DNA from: Methylomonas koyamae
GTDB taxonomy: Bacteria > Pseudomonadota > Gammaproteobacteria > Methylococcales > Methylomonadaceae
Assembly: GCF_019669905.1 (NCBI RefSeq)
Contig: NZ_AP019777.1
Coordinates: forward strand, 806,001-870,000
DNA: 64,000 nt
Reading direction: 5' to 3'
This document shows positions 43,916 to 52,068 of the stretch, in pieces. The notes beneath the pieces were generated by a model. The model had not been told where the DNA came from. It was given only the letters and a program-made list of their open reading frames with translations, and searched no databases. The translations under genes and the position numbers were made by a program. How positions within the stretch are numbered: position 1 is the stretch's first letter; every line of letters begins with the position of its first letter.

Positions 43916-44569
43916 ATGCCGGGACAACGCCCAGGACCGATCTGTAACAGCAGAGGAAACGAAACCGTAGACCAAGGCACCAGTTGCCGGGCGGCATCGC
44001 CGCGGCCGGGACCGGTCGGCGCCTTTTCGGGAGCGGTCGGCATGGTACGCAAACCGGTCAGTTTTGCCCGGTTGTGGGCAGGCTATCCGGGCGAGGCGCC
44101 TTATCGCGACGGCGAAGGCAATGTGCCCGCCGGTTACGAAAACCAATGCGCGATCAAGGTCAGCGCGGCACTCTACGCGGCCGGTGCCAAGCTGGACGGG
44201 TTCGGCGGAGCCACGGTCAGCGTCGGCGGCAACCGGTTGGCGATTCGAGCGCAGGAAATGGCGGAATGGTTGAAAACCGCTTCGGTCAAGGTGTTGCAAA
44301 GTCGGGTCACCGATGTCACCGGTCAGGATTGGCAGGCCAAGTTGAAGGGTAAGACCGGTATCGTCTATTTTCAGAATTACTGGTTGCGGCCGGGCGAAAA
44401 AACGCCTTCCGGCGACCATATCGATCTGTGGAACGGTAGCCGGTTGACGGCGTCCGGGTTTCAAGGGGCGGTGGTGACAGTTCTGCGCTTCGGTTTGGGT
44501 GTGGCGTCCGGACCGGGTTTTTCCGATCTGAGCAAATCGCAAAAGATTCTGTTTTGGGAGGTGCCGTGA
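43916..44569 (+). CDS. Tae4-type type VI secretion amidase effector
   Basis: A 217-residue protein from ATG 43916 with GGAG nine bases upstream. Residues about 46-217 match Tae4 peptidoglycan amidases: SFARLWAGYPG, the catalytic Cys in ENQCAIKVSAAL (C78), and the catalytic His in SGDHIDLWNG (H168). It would cleave the peptide stem of peptidoglycan in a rival's periplasm. A 40-residue N-terminal extension (MPGQRPGPICNSRG...) has no signal peptide, as expected for T6SS cargo. No T6SS structural gene or typical Tai4 immunity gene lies in the window. Its stop overlaps the next start. Confidence 0.86.
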   Translation: MPGQRPGPICNSRGNETVDQGTSCRAASPRPGPVGAFSGAVGMVRKPVSFARLWAGYPGEAPYRDGEGNVPAGYENQCAIKVSAALYAAGAKLDGFGGATVSVGGNRLAIRAQEMAEWLKTASVKVLQSRVTDVTGQDWQAKLKGKTGIVYFQNYWLRPGEKTPSGDHIDLWNGSRLTASGFQGAVVTVLRFGLGVASGPGFSDLSKSQKILFWEVP

Positions 44570-44841
44570 ATTTGCGCTTTCTGTTGCGCTTGGCCGGCGC
44601 CGGTTTGGCGGTCGGTTTGGGCGTTGGTTTGTGGCGCTATTGGTCCGGAATCTGCAATGAGGCCTGCGCTGCGGAACGGGCGCTGGCGATGATTTTGTTG
44701 AGTTTCCTATTGCCGGCTGCGGCCTATTGGACGCTGCTGGTGTGGACATCCGCCTGCCCACGGCCGCGCGCGCGGATCGTCGCCGCGCTGTTGACCGGAG
44801 TATGCTCGGTGGTTTCTATCTGGTTGAGCGTCACCGGCTGA
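44566..44841 (+). CDS. Small membrane protein coupled to Tae4 (possible immunity protein)
   Basis: A 91-residue protein with a GTG start overlapping the effector stop (GTGA), preceded by GGGAGG. Two to three hydrophobic segments (about 5-25, 40-60 and 72-88) and a short loop with ICNEACAAE. Tae4 immunity proteins (Tai4) are normally soluble periplasmic proteins with a signal peptide; this is not one by sequence. Tight coupling suggests it protects from, or helps export of, the effector. Inference only. Confidence 0.65.
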   Translation: MNLRFLLRLAGAGLAVGLGVGLWRYWSGICNEACAAERALAMILLSFLLPAAAYWTLLVWTSACPRPRARIVAALLTGVCSVVSIWLSVTG

Positions 44842-44861
44842 TGCCGGTGGTTGGTGGGCGC

Positions 44862-46076
44862 TTACTCGCGGTCGCCGATTTTCGGCAGCCGGTTGGCTAA
44901 ACCCATCGCGTGGCGCGCCAGCATTTGCTTGGCGAAAGGCAGGTGGTCCAGCAAGGTGAGCCCGGCGTTGCGAACCGCGGCCAGCGGCAGGTTGCCGTTG
45001 GAGAAGATTTTGACCAAGTTGTCGGTAAAACCGATGGTCCTGCCGTGGTCTTGCTCGCGCTGCCGGCTGTAGTTTTTCAGCATGCGGGCATCGCCGATAT
45101 CGCCGTCATGCTGGCGTTGCTCGATCAGCATTTCCGCCAGTAACGCCACGTCGCGGATGCCCAGGTTAAAACCTTGCCCGGCCACCGGATGCAGTTGGTG
45201 CACGGCGTTGCCGATGATGACGGTACGGCCCGAAACCATGCTTTCGGCGCGGATCAGGCTGAGCGGAAACGCCCGGCGCGGCGCCGCCAGTTTCAGCTCG
45301 CCCAAGCGGTAACCGAAGCAATCCTGCAATTCGGCGAGAAATTCGCGGTCGTTGGCGTTGAGTAGGGTTTCGGCTTGTTCGTGGCTGCGGGTCCAGACCA
45401 CGGCCGATTGCTTGCCAGCGACCGGCAACAAGGCCAGCGGGCCGAATTCGGTAAAGCGTTCGAAGGCGGTGTTGCGGTGCGGTAGTGCCGAATGCACCGT
45501 GGTGACCAGCGCGGTCTGGCCGTATTCGGTAACTTGCTGCGGAATTTCCAACAGTTTGCGTACCGTGGAATTGCCGCCGTCGGCGCCGACCAGCAATTGC
45601 GCGCTGACGTTCAACGAACTGCCGTCGTGCTGTTTCAGACTGGCATTGACGGCGTCGCGGCCCGACATCAATCCCGCGACTCGGGTTTGGTACAGGCAGA
45701 CGGCGTCGGTTTTCTCGGCCAAGTCGGCCATATGCTGTTCGATGTCGCGGGCGACGATCACATAGCCCAGGGCGGCGACGCCCTCGGTTTCGGCCGATAG
45801 CCGGGTTTTGCCGAAATGGCCGCGGTCGGAAACGTGAATGTGTTTGATCGGAGTGGCTTTGTCGGCCACGCCGCGCCAGGCGCCCAGTGAGTTCAGCAAT
45901 TCCACGGTGCCGGCCGCGAGCGCGAGCGCGCGGTCGCCGGCCGGGGAATTGCGCATTTGTTCGCGGCTGGCGGCTTCGACCAAGGCGATCTTCAATCCGC
46001 TGCGCTTCAGAGCCAAAGCCAGACAGTTGCCGGCCAGACCGGCGCCGACGATGATCAGGTCGAAGTCGTGTTGCAT
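44862..46076 (-). CDS. ubiH: 2-octaprenyl-6-methoxyphenol hydroxylase-type ubiquinone synthesis enzyme
   Basis: A 404-residue FAD monooxygenase for ring hydroxylation in ubiquinone synthesis. The dinucleotide-binding VGAGLAGN near the start, GADGGNSTVRK and the flavin motif GNAVHQLHPVAGQGFNLG are in place. HVSDRGHFGKTRL is the UbiH-type signature (rather than UbiF/UbiI). It follows pepP by 3 bases, the same order as in E. coli (ygfB-pepP-ubiH). Confidence 0.92.
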   Translation of the reverse strand: MQHDFDLIIVGAGLAGNCLALALKRSGLKIALVEAASREQMRNSPAGDRALALAAGTVELLNSLGAWRGVADKATPIKHIHVSDRGHFGKTRLSAETEGVAALGYVIVARDIEQHMADLAEKTDAVCLYQTRVAGLMSGRDAVNASLKQHDGSSLNVSAQLLVGADGGNSTVRKLLEIPQQVTEYGQTALVTTVHSALPHRNTAFERFTEFGPLALLPVAGKQSAVVWTRSHEQAETLLNANDREFLAELQDCFGYRLGELKLAAPRRAFPLSLIRAESMVSGRTVIIGNAVHQLHPVAGQGFNLGIRDVALLAEMLIEQRQHDGDIGDARMLKNYSRQREQDHGRTIGFTDNLVKIFSNGNLPLAAVRNAGLTLLDHLPFAKQMLARHAMGLANRLPKIGDRE

Positions 46077-46079
46077 CGT

Positions 46080-47387
46080 TTAGCCCGTCATTAACGCTTC
46101 GATGGCGTCTATCGACTTTGGTACGCCGCCGGTCAGAATCTCGTGGCCGTCTTTGGTGACCAGTACGTCGTCCTCGATCCGGATGCCGATGCCGCGCCAT
46201 TGCTTATCGACGCTGTCGCAATCGGCCGGCACGTAAAGGCCAGGCTCCACTGTCAACACCATGCCCGGTTCCAGCAAGCGCCATTCGTCCTTGATTTTGT
46301 AATCGCCGACGTCGTGTACGTCCATGCCCAGCCAGTGGCCGATGCGGTGCATGTAGAACTGTTTATATTTCTCGTCCTTGATCAGTTTTTTCACCCGGCC
46401 TTTCAACAGGCCCAGCTCCACCAAGCCCCTGGTCAAGGTTTCCACCGAGGCGTCGTGGGCCTTGTTCCACGGGTTACCGGGTTTGATCTCGGCCAAAGCG
46501 GCAGCTTGGGCATCTAGCACCAATTGGTACAACAAACGTTGCGGCTCGCTGAATTTGCCGGATACCGGGAAGGTGCGGGTGATGTCGGCGGCGTAATGGT
46601 CGCATTCGACGCCGGCGTCGATCAGCAACAGGTCGCCTTTGTTCAGTTTGTCTTTGTTTTCGGTGTAATGCAGCACGCAGGCGTTTTTGCCGCCGGCGAC
46701 GATGGACGGGTAGGCCACCGCGCGCAGGCCGTCTTGTACGAACTCGTGTACCAGTTCGGCTTCGACTTGGTATTCGTATAAGCCCGGTCTGCAGGCTTTC
46801 ATGGCACGGACGTGGGCTTTGGCCGAGACTTCGGCGGCGCGGCGCATCAGTTTCAATTCCTCGGCGCTTTTGAACAGCCGCATCTCGTGCAGGATGTGCT
46901 CCAACGATACCAATTCGCCCGGTGCCGTAATGCCGGAACGCGATTGCTTACGGATGTTGTTGATCCACTCCATCAGCTTGTGGTCGAGATCGCTGTCCTT
47001 GCCCATCGGATAGAACACCTTGCTCTTGTTTTCCAGCATGCCGGGCAGGATGTCGTCCAGATCGTCGATCGGAAACGAATCGTCGGCTTCGTAATGTTTG
47101 GTGGCGCCTTCCAGGCCCGCATGCGCGCCTTCCCATAGGGCTTTTTTTTCGTCGAATTCGCGGCAAAACAGGATGTATTCGCCTTGTTCGCGGCCGGGAA
47201 TGAATACGGCCATCGATTCGGCTTCGTTGAAGCCGGTCAGATAGTAAAAGTCGCTGTCTTGGCGAAACGGGTAATGTACGTCGCGGTTGCGGGTACGGTG
47301 CGGGGCGCTGGCAATAATGGCGATATTGCCTTTGCCGATTTGCTTCATCAGGCTGGCGCGGCGTTTTTTGAATTCGCTTTGTTTCAT
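46080..47387 (-). CDS. pepP: Xaa-Pro aminopeptidase
   Basis: A 435-residue cytoplasmic metallopeptidase that removes an N-terminal residue preceding Pro. I use ATG 47387, giving the usual N-terminus MKQSEFKKRRASLMKQIG; the open frame continues upstream only through the ygfB region. Metal-binding segments are DAGVECDHYAADITR, HRIGHWLGMDVHD, LEPGMVLTVEPGLY and IRIEDDVLV. The stop is 3 bases before ubiH. Confidence 0.95.
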   Translation of the reverse strand: MKQSEFKKRRASLMKQIGKGNIAIIASAPHRTRNRDVHYPFRQDSDFYYLTGFNEAESMAVFIPGREQGEYILFCREFDEKKALWEGAHAGLEGATKHYEADDSFPIDDLDDILPGMLENKSKVFYPMGKDSDLDHKLMEWINNIRKQSRSGITAPGELVSLEHILHEMRLFKSAEELKLMRRAAEVSAKAHVRAMKACRPGLYEYQVEAELVHEFVQDGLRAVAYPSIVAGGKNACVLHYTENKDKLNKGDLLLIDAGVECDHYAADITRTFPVSGKFSEPQRLLYQLVLDAQAAALAEIKPGNPWNKAHDASVETLTRGLVELGLLKGRVKKLIKDEKYKQFYMHRIGHWLGMDVHDVGDYKIKDEWRLLEPGMVLTVEPGLYVPADCDSVDKQWRGIGIRIEDDVLVTKDGHEILTGGVPKSIDAIEALMTG

Positions 47388-47398
47388 CGGCTGGCGGC

Positions 47399-47926
47399 TT
47401 AATGGGGTTGTAGCGGATTTTGTTCGGCAAACTGGTCGCGCACGGTGAATACGGCGGCGCGTACATATTCGCGGATTTCGATCAGTGCGTTCTCGTCGTC
47501 CCCTTCGCCCAGTTCGCTGTCGATTTTGGTCAGTTCGATCATGTCTCGCATCACCTCGGCCGTGTCGCCGGGCCAGTCGGCGTCGGTCTGAGCGTAGCCG
47601 ACGCCGAACAGAAAGCCCTGGCACCAACAACGCAAGGCCTCCACTTGCTCGGCCAATGCTTCGTCCTCGTCCGGCAGCAATAAGTCGAATGCGAATTCGT
47701 CGTTCTGGTTTTCCAATAAAGTCCGGGTTTGTTCGAAGATGCCGCACAGCAGATTTTTGTCGTCGTCGGCCAGGTGCTGGCCGTCGGCAAACAATTCCCG
47801 CAGCCAGTTCTCGACGTCGGCCTTGATTTCGACGCAGAGCATACCGGTAGCGACCCCGTGCGCCTCGGCGGCGCCGAAGTCCGCGTCGTGTTGTTCCAGA
47901 ATTTCGCTGATCGCGCGGTAGGTCAT
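47399..47926 (-). CDS. ygfB: YgfB/UPF0149 family protein
   Basis: A 175-residue protein from ATG 47926 (MTYRAISEIL); an alternative ATG at 47965 would add 13 residues. The helical UPF0149 pattern is clear: EAHGVATGMLC, FDLLLPDEDEALAEQVEALRCWCQGFLFGVG and the acidic ELGEGDDENALIEIREYVR. Its molecular function is poorly known. It lies at the head of the ygfB-pepP-ubiH operon and is divergent from zapB-like/zapA, as in other gammaproteobacteria. Confidence 0.92.
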   Translation of the reverse strand: MTYRAISEILEQHDADFGAAEAHGVATGMLCVEIKADVENWLRELFADGQHLADDDKNLLCGIFEQTRTLLENQNDEFAFDLLLPDEDEALAEQVEALRCWCQGFLFGVGYAQTDADWPGDTAEVMRDMIELTKIDSELGEGDDENALIEIREYVRAAVFTVRDQFAEQNPLQPH

Positions 47927-48031
47927 CGGATACGGGTTTCCTATCAAGGAGCTGTTCAAATACATGGCTTATGCTAACATTCCTAGCCGAACGTGAGGAT
48001 TATAACGTCATATCAGCCCATACTTCTGACT

Positions 48032-48259
48032 ATGTCTCAACCAGAAAAAGATCCGTCAACCGAACTCGAAGCGCTGGAAAAAAAACTGGATTTGCTGATC
48101 GCTCAGTTCAATCAAGTCAAAAATGAGAACAAGTCGTTGAAAGTCAAACAGGATGCCTTGGTTAAGGAGAAAGCCAAATTGCTGGAAAAAACCACGCTGG
48201 CCAAAGCCCGAGTCGAAGCCATGATCGCCCGCCTGAAAGCGATGGAACACGACTCATGA
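48032..48259 (+). CDS. ZapB-like coiled-coil protein (TIGR02449 family)
   Basis: A 75-residue protein from ATG 48032. It is almost wholly coiled coil (ELEALEKKLDLLIAQFNQVK..., LVKEKAKLLEKTTLAKARVE). Genes of this family stand directly before zapA and resemble the cell-division protein ZapB. It overlaps zapA by four bases (ATGA), so the two are co-translated and probably act together at the Z ring. Confidence 0.87.
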   Translation: MSQPEKDPSTELEALEKKLDLLIAQFNQVKNENKSLKVKQDALVKEKAKLLEKTTLAKARVEAMIARLKAMEHDS

Positions 48260-48552
48260 GCAAAGCCGTTCACCCCGTCTCGTTGAATATTCTGGACAAG
48301 GAATACAAGATCGCCTGCGCGCCGGACGAAAGAGAGACTTTGATCAGTTCCGCCCGCGAGCTGGACAAGCAAATGCGCAAAATACGCGATACCGGTAAAG
48401 TCAGCGGTGCCGATCGGATCGCCGTGTTGGCGGCGTTGAATCTGGCCCACGATTGGGCCGCGGAAGCTCACAAGTCTGCCGGCGCCGGCGATATCGCCAG
48501 CCGCTTGGCAGATTTGCGCGTCAAAATAGAAAACGTTTTGGAAAACCCGTAA
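48256..48552 (+). CDS. zapA: Cell division protein ZapA
   Basis: A 98-residue cytoplasmic protein that bundles FtsZ filaments. The N-terminal VSLNILDKEYKIAC domain and the C-terminal helix with ARELDKQMRKIRDTG...ADRIAVLAALNLAHD are typical. It starts in the ATGA overlap with the preceding gene. The 6S RNA gene follows within about 20 bases, as in most gammaproteobacteria. Confidence 0.95.
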   Translation: MSKAVHPVSLNILDKEYKIACAPDERETLISSARELDKQMRKIRDTGKVSGADRIAVLAALNLAHDWAAEAHKSAGAGDIASRLADLRVKIENVLENP

Positions 48553-48571
48553 ATCCGGTAAACTACAGGTC

Positions 48572-48757
48572 CAATCTCCTGCAGCGTTCGAGCAGTACTG
48601 GGTGTTTCCTGAACCTGCATTTGCCCCGGAAGCTTTTTACCCGTCATGGTGTGCATGCCTGTTCGATCAGGAAGCCTGATTGGCGGGAATCGGTTTCCAC
48701 TTGAACCTCCGGTTCAAGGACGAAAGTATCAGACGGCGCAGGCGGGAGATCTCTTCA
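48572..48757 (+). ncRNA. ssrS: 6S RNA
   Basis: About 186 nt, directly downstream of zapA, the usual place for ssrS. The ends pair (ATCTCCTGC near the 5' end with GCAGGCGGGAGAT near the 3' end). The 3' half contains CCACTTGAACCTCCGGTTCA, the same hairpin as E. coli 6S (TTGAACC...GGTTCAAGG). It folds as a long hairpin that mimics an open promoter and sequesters sigma-70 RNA polymerase in stationary phase. End points are approximate. Confidence 0.88.
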
Positions 48758-49325
48758 ATTTTCTTTCCTTTAGTCCGATCCGCGTTCCCCACTAATAGCC
48801 CTACCTTATACGGTCAGTTTTAGTGCCGCGGCCAACGGGCCTTGGCCAACCTCAAAATCGTCCCACCTTTGCCGGTTCCGGCATACAGACGCGATTCGTC
48901 GAGTTTGCTTCCAAATTGTTTTTTGAATGAAGTTACGGTTGCAAACGGCGTCCGCCACTCCGGTTTTTCGGTCGATCTTTGCAGCGAGCGTTCGATAACA
49001 AGATGTGCTTGGTTCGCGACAGGTAAAACTAGCGCTTGAACCAGATATTGCGCGCTGCGATGTATATCGCATAGGCAAACGCCAATAAGAACAGAGGTTT
49101 TATGCGAGAGCGTGGAATCCGGAAAATTGCGGTTTTTGTCGGTAAGCCTGTGGTTTTATATCCGAAATATGCGACATGTATTAAATAACGGTAAATCCGG
49201 TCTGGCAATAAATGGCGTTTTGGATTTTACTTACTGCGCGCCGTTGCTTGAGGTGGCGGGAATGGATTTTTAAAACGCAGTGGGTTGGATGCGCTTTTGA
49301 TTTAATTTACCGTAGGGTGGTCGCA
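48758..49325. other. 568-base region without a supported gene
   Basis: It lies between 6S RNA and a tiny membrane protein. It is AT-rich in the last 250 bases. Short open frames on both strands lack family resemblance. E. coli has ygfA after ssrS; no such gene is seen. Confidence 0.45.
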
Positions 49326-49487
49326 ATGAATGATTTTAAAAAAGACGTGTTTGTTGGCTTGGTTTCGTTTTCCGGCATACTGAGTTTTATTTTCGGGCAA
49401 TTCATAATTTCAACGATGCTGTTCGGTATAGCGGCGCTATCCAGCACTATGTTGGCGGACAATCGCGCTAAGCTCGAAAGGTTCTAA
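49326..49487 (+). CDS. Tiny membrane protein, unknown
   Basis: A 53-residue protein, one long hydrophobic segment (VGLVSFSGILSFIFGQFIISTMLFGIAALSS in shortened view: about residues 9-42) flanked by charges. It is followed by a strong terminator at 49547. A small stretch of AT-rich sequence surrounds it. Too short for confident assignment, but the terminator supports real transcription. Confidence 0.48.
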   Translation: MNDFKKDVFVGLVSFSGILSFIFGQFIISTMLFGIAALSSTMLADNRAKLERF

Positions 49488-49546
49488 AGGTTTCTCCATT
49501 TGGCGGAGATTCGCAGGTAGATATTTTCGATATTTGCTTGCTTTCG

Positions 49547-49581
49547 CTCCCGTATTGGCCCTCCGGTACGGGAGTTTTTTT
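49547..49581 (+). terminator. Rho-independent terminator
   Basis: A perfect 8-bp stem CTCCCGTA/TACGGGAG (49547-49554 with 49567-49574) is followed by seven T. It is a plus-strand terminator for the tiny membrane protein gene at 49326, 68 bases before the stop of the convergent rarA. Confidence 0.88.
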
Positions 49582-49649
49582 ATGCGCGCTATTACAGTAA
49601 ATGCCATCTTCAAACGCCTTAACTAAATAACGAAATCCGCGACCGATTT

Positions 49650-50957
49650 TTATTGTTTTCGCAAAAACTGCAGTTTCTCTTTTATTTTTATTTCCAGCCC
49701 GCGTTCGACCGGAAAATAATAGCGTTTTCCAATTAAAGGCTCCGGAAAATAGTTTTCGCCGGCGGCATAGGCGTTTTTCTCGTCGTGAGCGTAACGGTAT
49801 TCTGCACCGTGTCCCAGCTCCTTCATCAATTTAGTCGGGGCATTGCGCAAATGCATCGGTACTTCCAGCGAACCGCTGGTTCGAGCATCGGTCATTGCCG
49901 CTTTGTAGGCCACGTAAACCGCATTGCTTTTCGGCGCGCAGGCCAGATAAACGATGGCTTGCGCCAACGATAATTCGCCTTCAGGGCTGCCCAGGCGTTC
50001 GTAGGCGTGGGCGGCGTTCAACGCCAGTTCCAGGCCGCGCGGGTCGGCGTTACCGATGTCTTCCGACGCCATCCGTACCACGCGGCGGGCGATGTACAAC
50101 GGGTCGCAACCGCCGTCTATCATCCGGCAGAACCAATACAGTGCCGCGTCCGGGTCGGTGCCGCGCACCGATTTGTGCAGCGCGGAAATCTGGTCGTAGA
50201 AAATGTCGCCGCCCTTGTCGAAGCGCGCGGCGTGGCCTTGCAACACTTCGTCCAGCACCTCGCGATTGACCACGTCCTTGCCGTCGACGTTTTCCGCCAG
50301 ATCGGCGGCAATCTGCAAAATGTTCAAACAGCGGCGGGCGTCGCCGTCGGCGGCCTTGGCAATCATCAGCAACACCTCGTCGTCGATGATCAGATTACGG
50401 CTGCCCAAGCCGCGAAGCGGATCGGTCAACGCGTTATGGAGCAGATTCAGCAAGTCGTCGGCGTCGATACTGCGCATTACGTAGACGCGCAGCCGCGACA
50501 GCAAAGCGTTGTTCAGTTCGAACGACGGATTCTCGGTGGTGGCGCCGAATAAAATGATCGCGCCGCTTTCGATCGGCGCCAGCAGGGAATCCTGCTGGCT
50601 TTTCGAGAAGCGGTGAATCTCGTCGATGAATACCACGGTGTTGAGATTGCGGCTCAGCTTGACGTCCTCGGCCTCGGCGACGGCGGCGCGAATTTCCTTG
50701 ACGCCGGCCATCACCGCCGACAATTCGATGAAATGACAATGTGCGCTGGCGGCGATAATTTTCGCCAGCGTGGTCTTGCCGACGCCGGGTGGCCCCCAAA
50801 ACACCAGGGAGTGCGGCGCGCCCTGATCTATCGCTGCGCGCAACGACTTGCCCTTGGCCAGCAAATGCTGTTGGCCTATGTATTGGTCCAGATTGGTGGG
50901 TCGCATCCGGGCTGCCAGCGGCGCGTGCGGGTTGATGTCGAAGGCGTCTTTGTTCAT
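49650..50957 (-). CDS. rarA: Replication-associated recombination protein A (MgsA)
   Basis: A 435-residue AAA+ ATPase related to clamp loaders, acting at stalled replication forks. The N-terminal PLAARMRPTNLDQYIGQQHLL, Walker A GPPGVGKTT (about residue 57), Walker B VFIDEIHRF and sensor 1 GATTENPSF are present, with the tetramerisation domain at the C-terminus (DALYWFCRMIDGGCDPLYIARR). Length typical. Divergent from accA. Confidence 0.96.
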   Translation of the reverse strand: MNKDAFDINPHAPLAARMRPTNLDQYIGQQHLLAKGKSLRAAIDQGAPHSLVFWGPPGVGKTTLAKIIAASAHCHFIELSAVMAGVKEIRAAVAEAEDVKLSRNLNTVVFIDEIHRFSKSQQDSLLAPIESGAIILFGATTENPSFELNNALLSRLRVYVMRSIDADDLLNLLHNALTDPLRGLGSRNLIIDDEVLLMIAKAADGDARRCLNILQIAADLAENVDGKDVVNREVLDEVLQGHAARFDKGGDIFYDQISALHKSVRGTDPDAALYWFCRMIDGGCDPLYIARRVVRMASEDIGNADPRGLELALNAAHAYERLGSPEGELSLAQAIVYLACAPKSNAVYVAYKAAMTDARTSGSLEVPMHLRNAPTKLMKELGHGAEYRYAHDEKNAYAAGENYFPEPLIGKRYYFPVERGLEIKIKEKLQFLRKQ

Positions 50958-51038
50958 GGTCAGGTAAAACTGATAGGCAATGGCGGCATTTTTCTTTAAA
51001 ATCGCCGGCCATTTTATTGATTCTCTGGCCGGATTGAC

Positions 51039-52016
51039 ATGGATTTAAAATTCTTAGATTTCGAACAGCCCATCGCCGAATTGCAAGCCAAAATTGAAGA
51101 GCTGCGCAAGGTGGAGCTGGACAACAATTTCGACATTTCCGAGACGCTGAAGCAGCTCGAGCAAAAATGCGAAATGCTGACCGAGAGTATTTTCAGCAAT
51201 CTGACCGACTGGCAGATTTCGCAATTGTCGCGCCATCCGGGCCGTCCCTATACGCTGGACTATGTCAATCTGATGTTTACCGATTTCCACGAGTTGCACG
51301 GCGACCGGGCTTACGCCGACGATCCGGCCATCGTCTGCGGCTTGGCGCGGCTGGAAGGCCAGCCGGTGGTGGTGATCGGTCACCAAAAAGGTCGCGACAC
51401 CAGGGAAAAGATTTACCGCAACTTCGGTATGCCGCGTCCGGAGGGCTACCGCAAGGCCTTGCGGGTCATGAAGTTGGCCGAGCGTTTTAAACTGCCGATT
51501 ATTTGTCTGATCGATACTCCGGGCGCCTATCCCGGTATCGGCGCCGAAGAGCGAGGCCAGAGCGAGGCCATCGCCCGCAATCTGTTCGAGATGTCCAAGC
51601 TCAGAACGCCGGTGATCTGCGTGGTGATCGGCGAGGGCGGTTCCGGCGGTGCGTTGGCCATCGGTGTCGGCGATCGTCTGTTGATGTTGGAATACAGCAC
51701 CTATGCGGTAATTTCCCCGGAAGGTTGCGCGTCGATCTTGTGGAAAAGCGCGGATAAAGCCCAGTTGGCGGCCGAAGCGATGGGGATCACGTCCGACCGG
51801 GTGCGCGAGCAAGGCTTTTTGGACGAGGTGGTACGCGAACCGGTCGGCGGCGGCCACCGTAATTTTCAAAAAATCGCCGAGAATTTGCAGGAGGCGCTGT
51901 TGCGGCATTTGGCGGAATTGAATCAAGAGGCGGCTGCCAACATGGATCAAATGTTGGAAAAACGCTACCAGCGGATCATGCGTTTCGGTTCTTACATCGA
52001 AGAGCCCGTCAAATAA
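51039..52016 (+). CDS. accA: Acetyl-CoA carboxylase carboxyltransferase subunit alpha
   Basis: A 325-residue subunit (usual about 319) that, with AccD, transfers the carboxyl from biotin to acetyl-CoA. Motifs include [17 protein letters not shown] at the N-terminus, [38 protein letters not shown] and [17 protein letters not shown]. It is followed by a strong terminator. The E. coli order accA-tilS is retained. Confidence 0.97.
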   Translation: MDLKFLDFEQPIAELQAKIEELRKVELDNNFDISETLKQLEQKCEMLTESIFSNLTDWQISQLSRHPGRPYTLDYVNLMFTDFHELHGDRAYADDPAIVCGLARLEGQPVVVIGHQKGRDTREKIYRNFGMPRPEGYRKALRVMKLAERFKLPIICLIDTPGAYPGIGAEERGQSEAIARNLFEMSKLRTPVICVVIGEGGSGGALAIGVGDRLLMLEYSTYAVISPEGCASILWKSADKAQLAAEAMGITSDRVREQGFLDEVVREPVGGGHRNFQKIAENLQEALLRHLAELNQEAAANMDQMLEKRYQRIMRFGSYIEEPVK

Positions 52017-52041
52017 TTCGGCCCGATTCGTCCGTTAAGCA

Positions 52042-52068
52042 AAAGGCCGGCTGCGTTCGGCCTTTTTT
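52042..52068 (+). terminator. accA terminator
   Basis: An 8-bp stem AAAGGCCG/CGGCCTTT (52042-52049 with 52058-52065) with a T run to 52068. It abuts the first ATG of tilS, so tilS needs a promoter other than one upstream of accA, or readthrough. Confidence 0.85.

Noticed and set aside
48806..49078. 90-codon minus-strand frame after 6S RNA
   Set aside because: No family resemblance or start signal. I could not exclude a gene, but nothing supports one.
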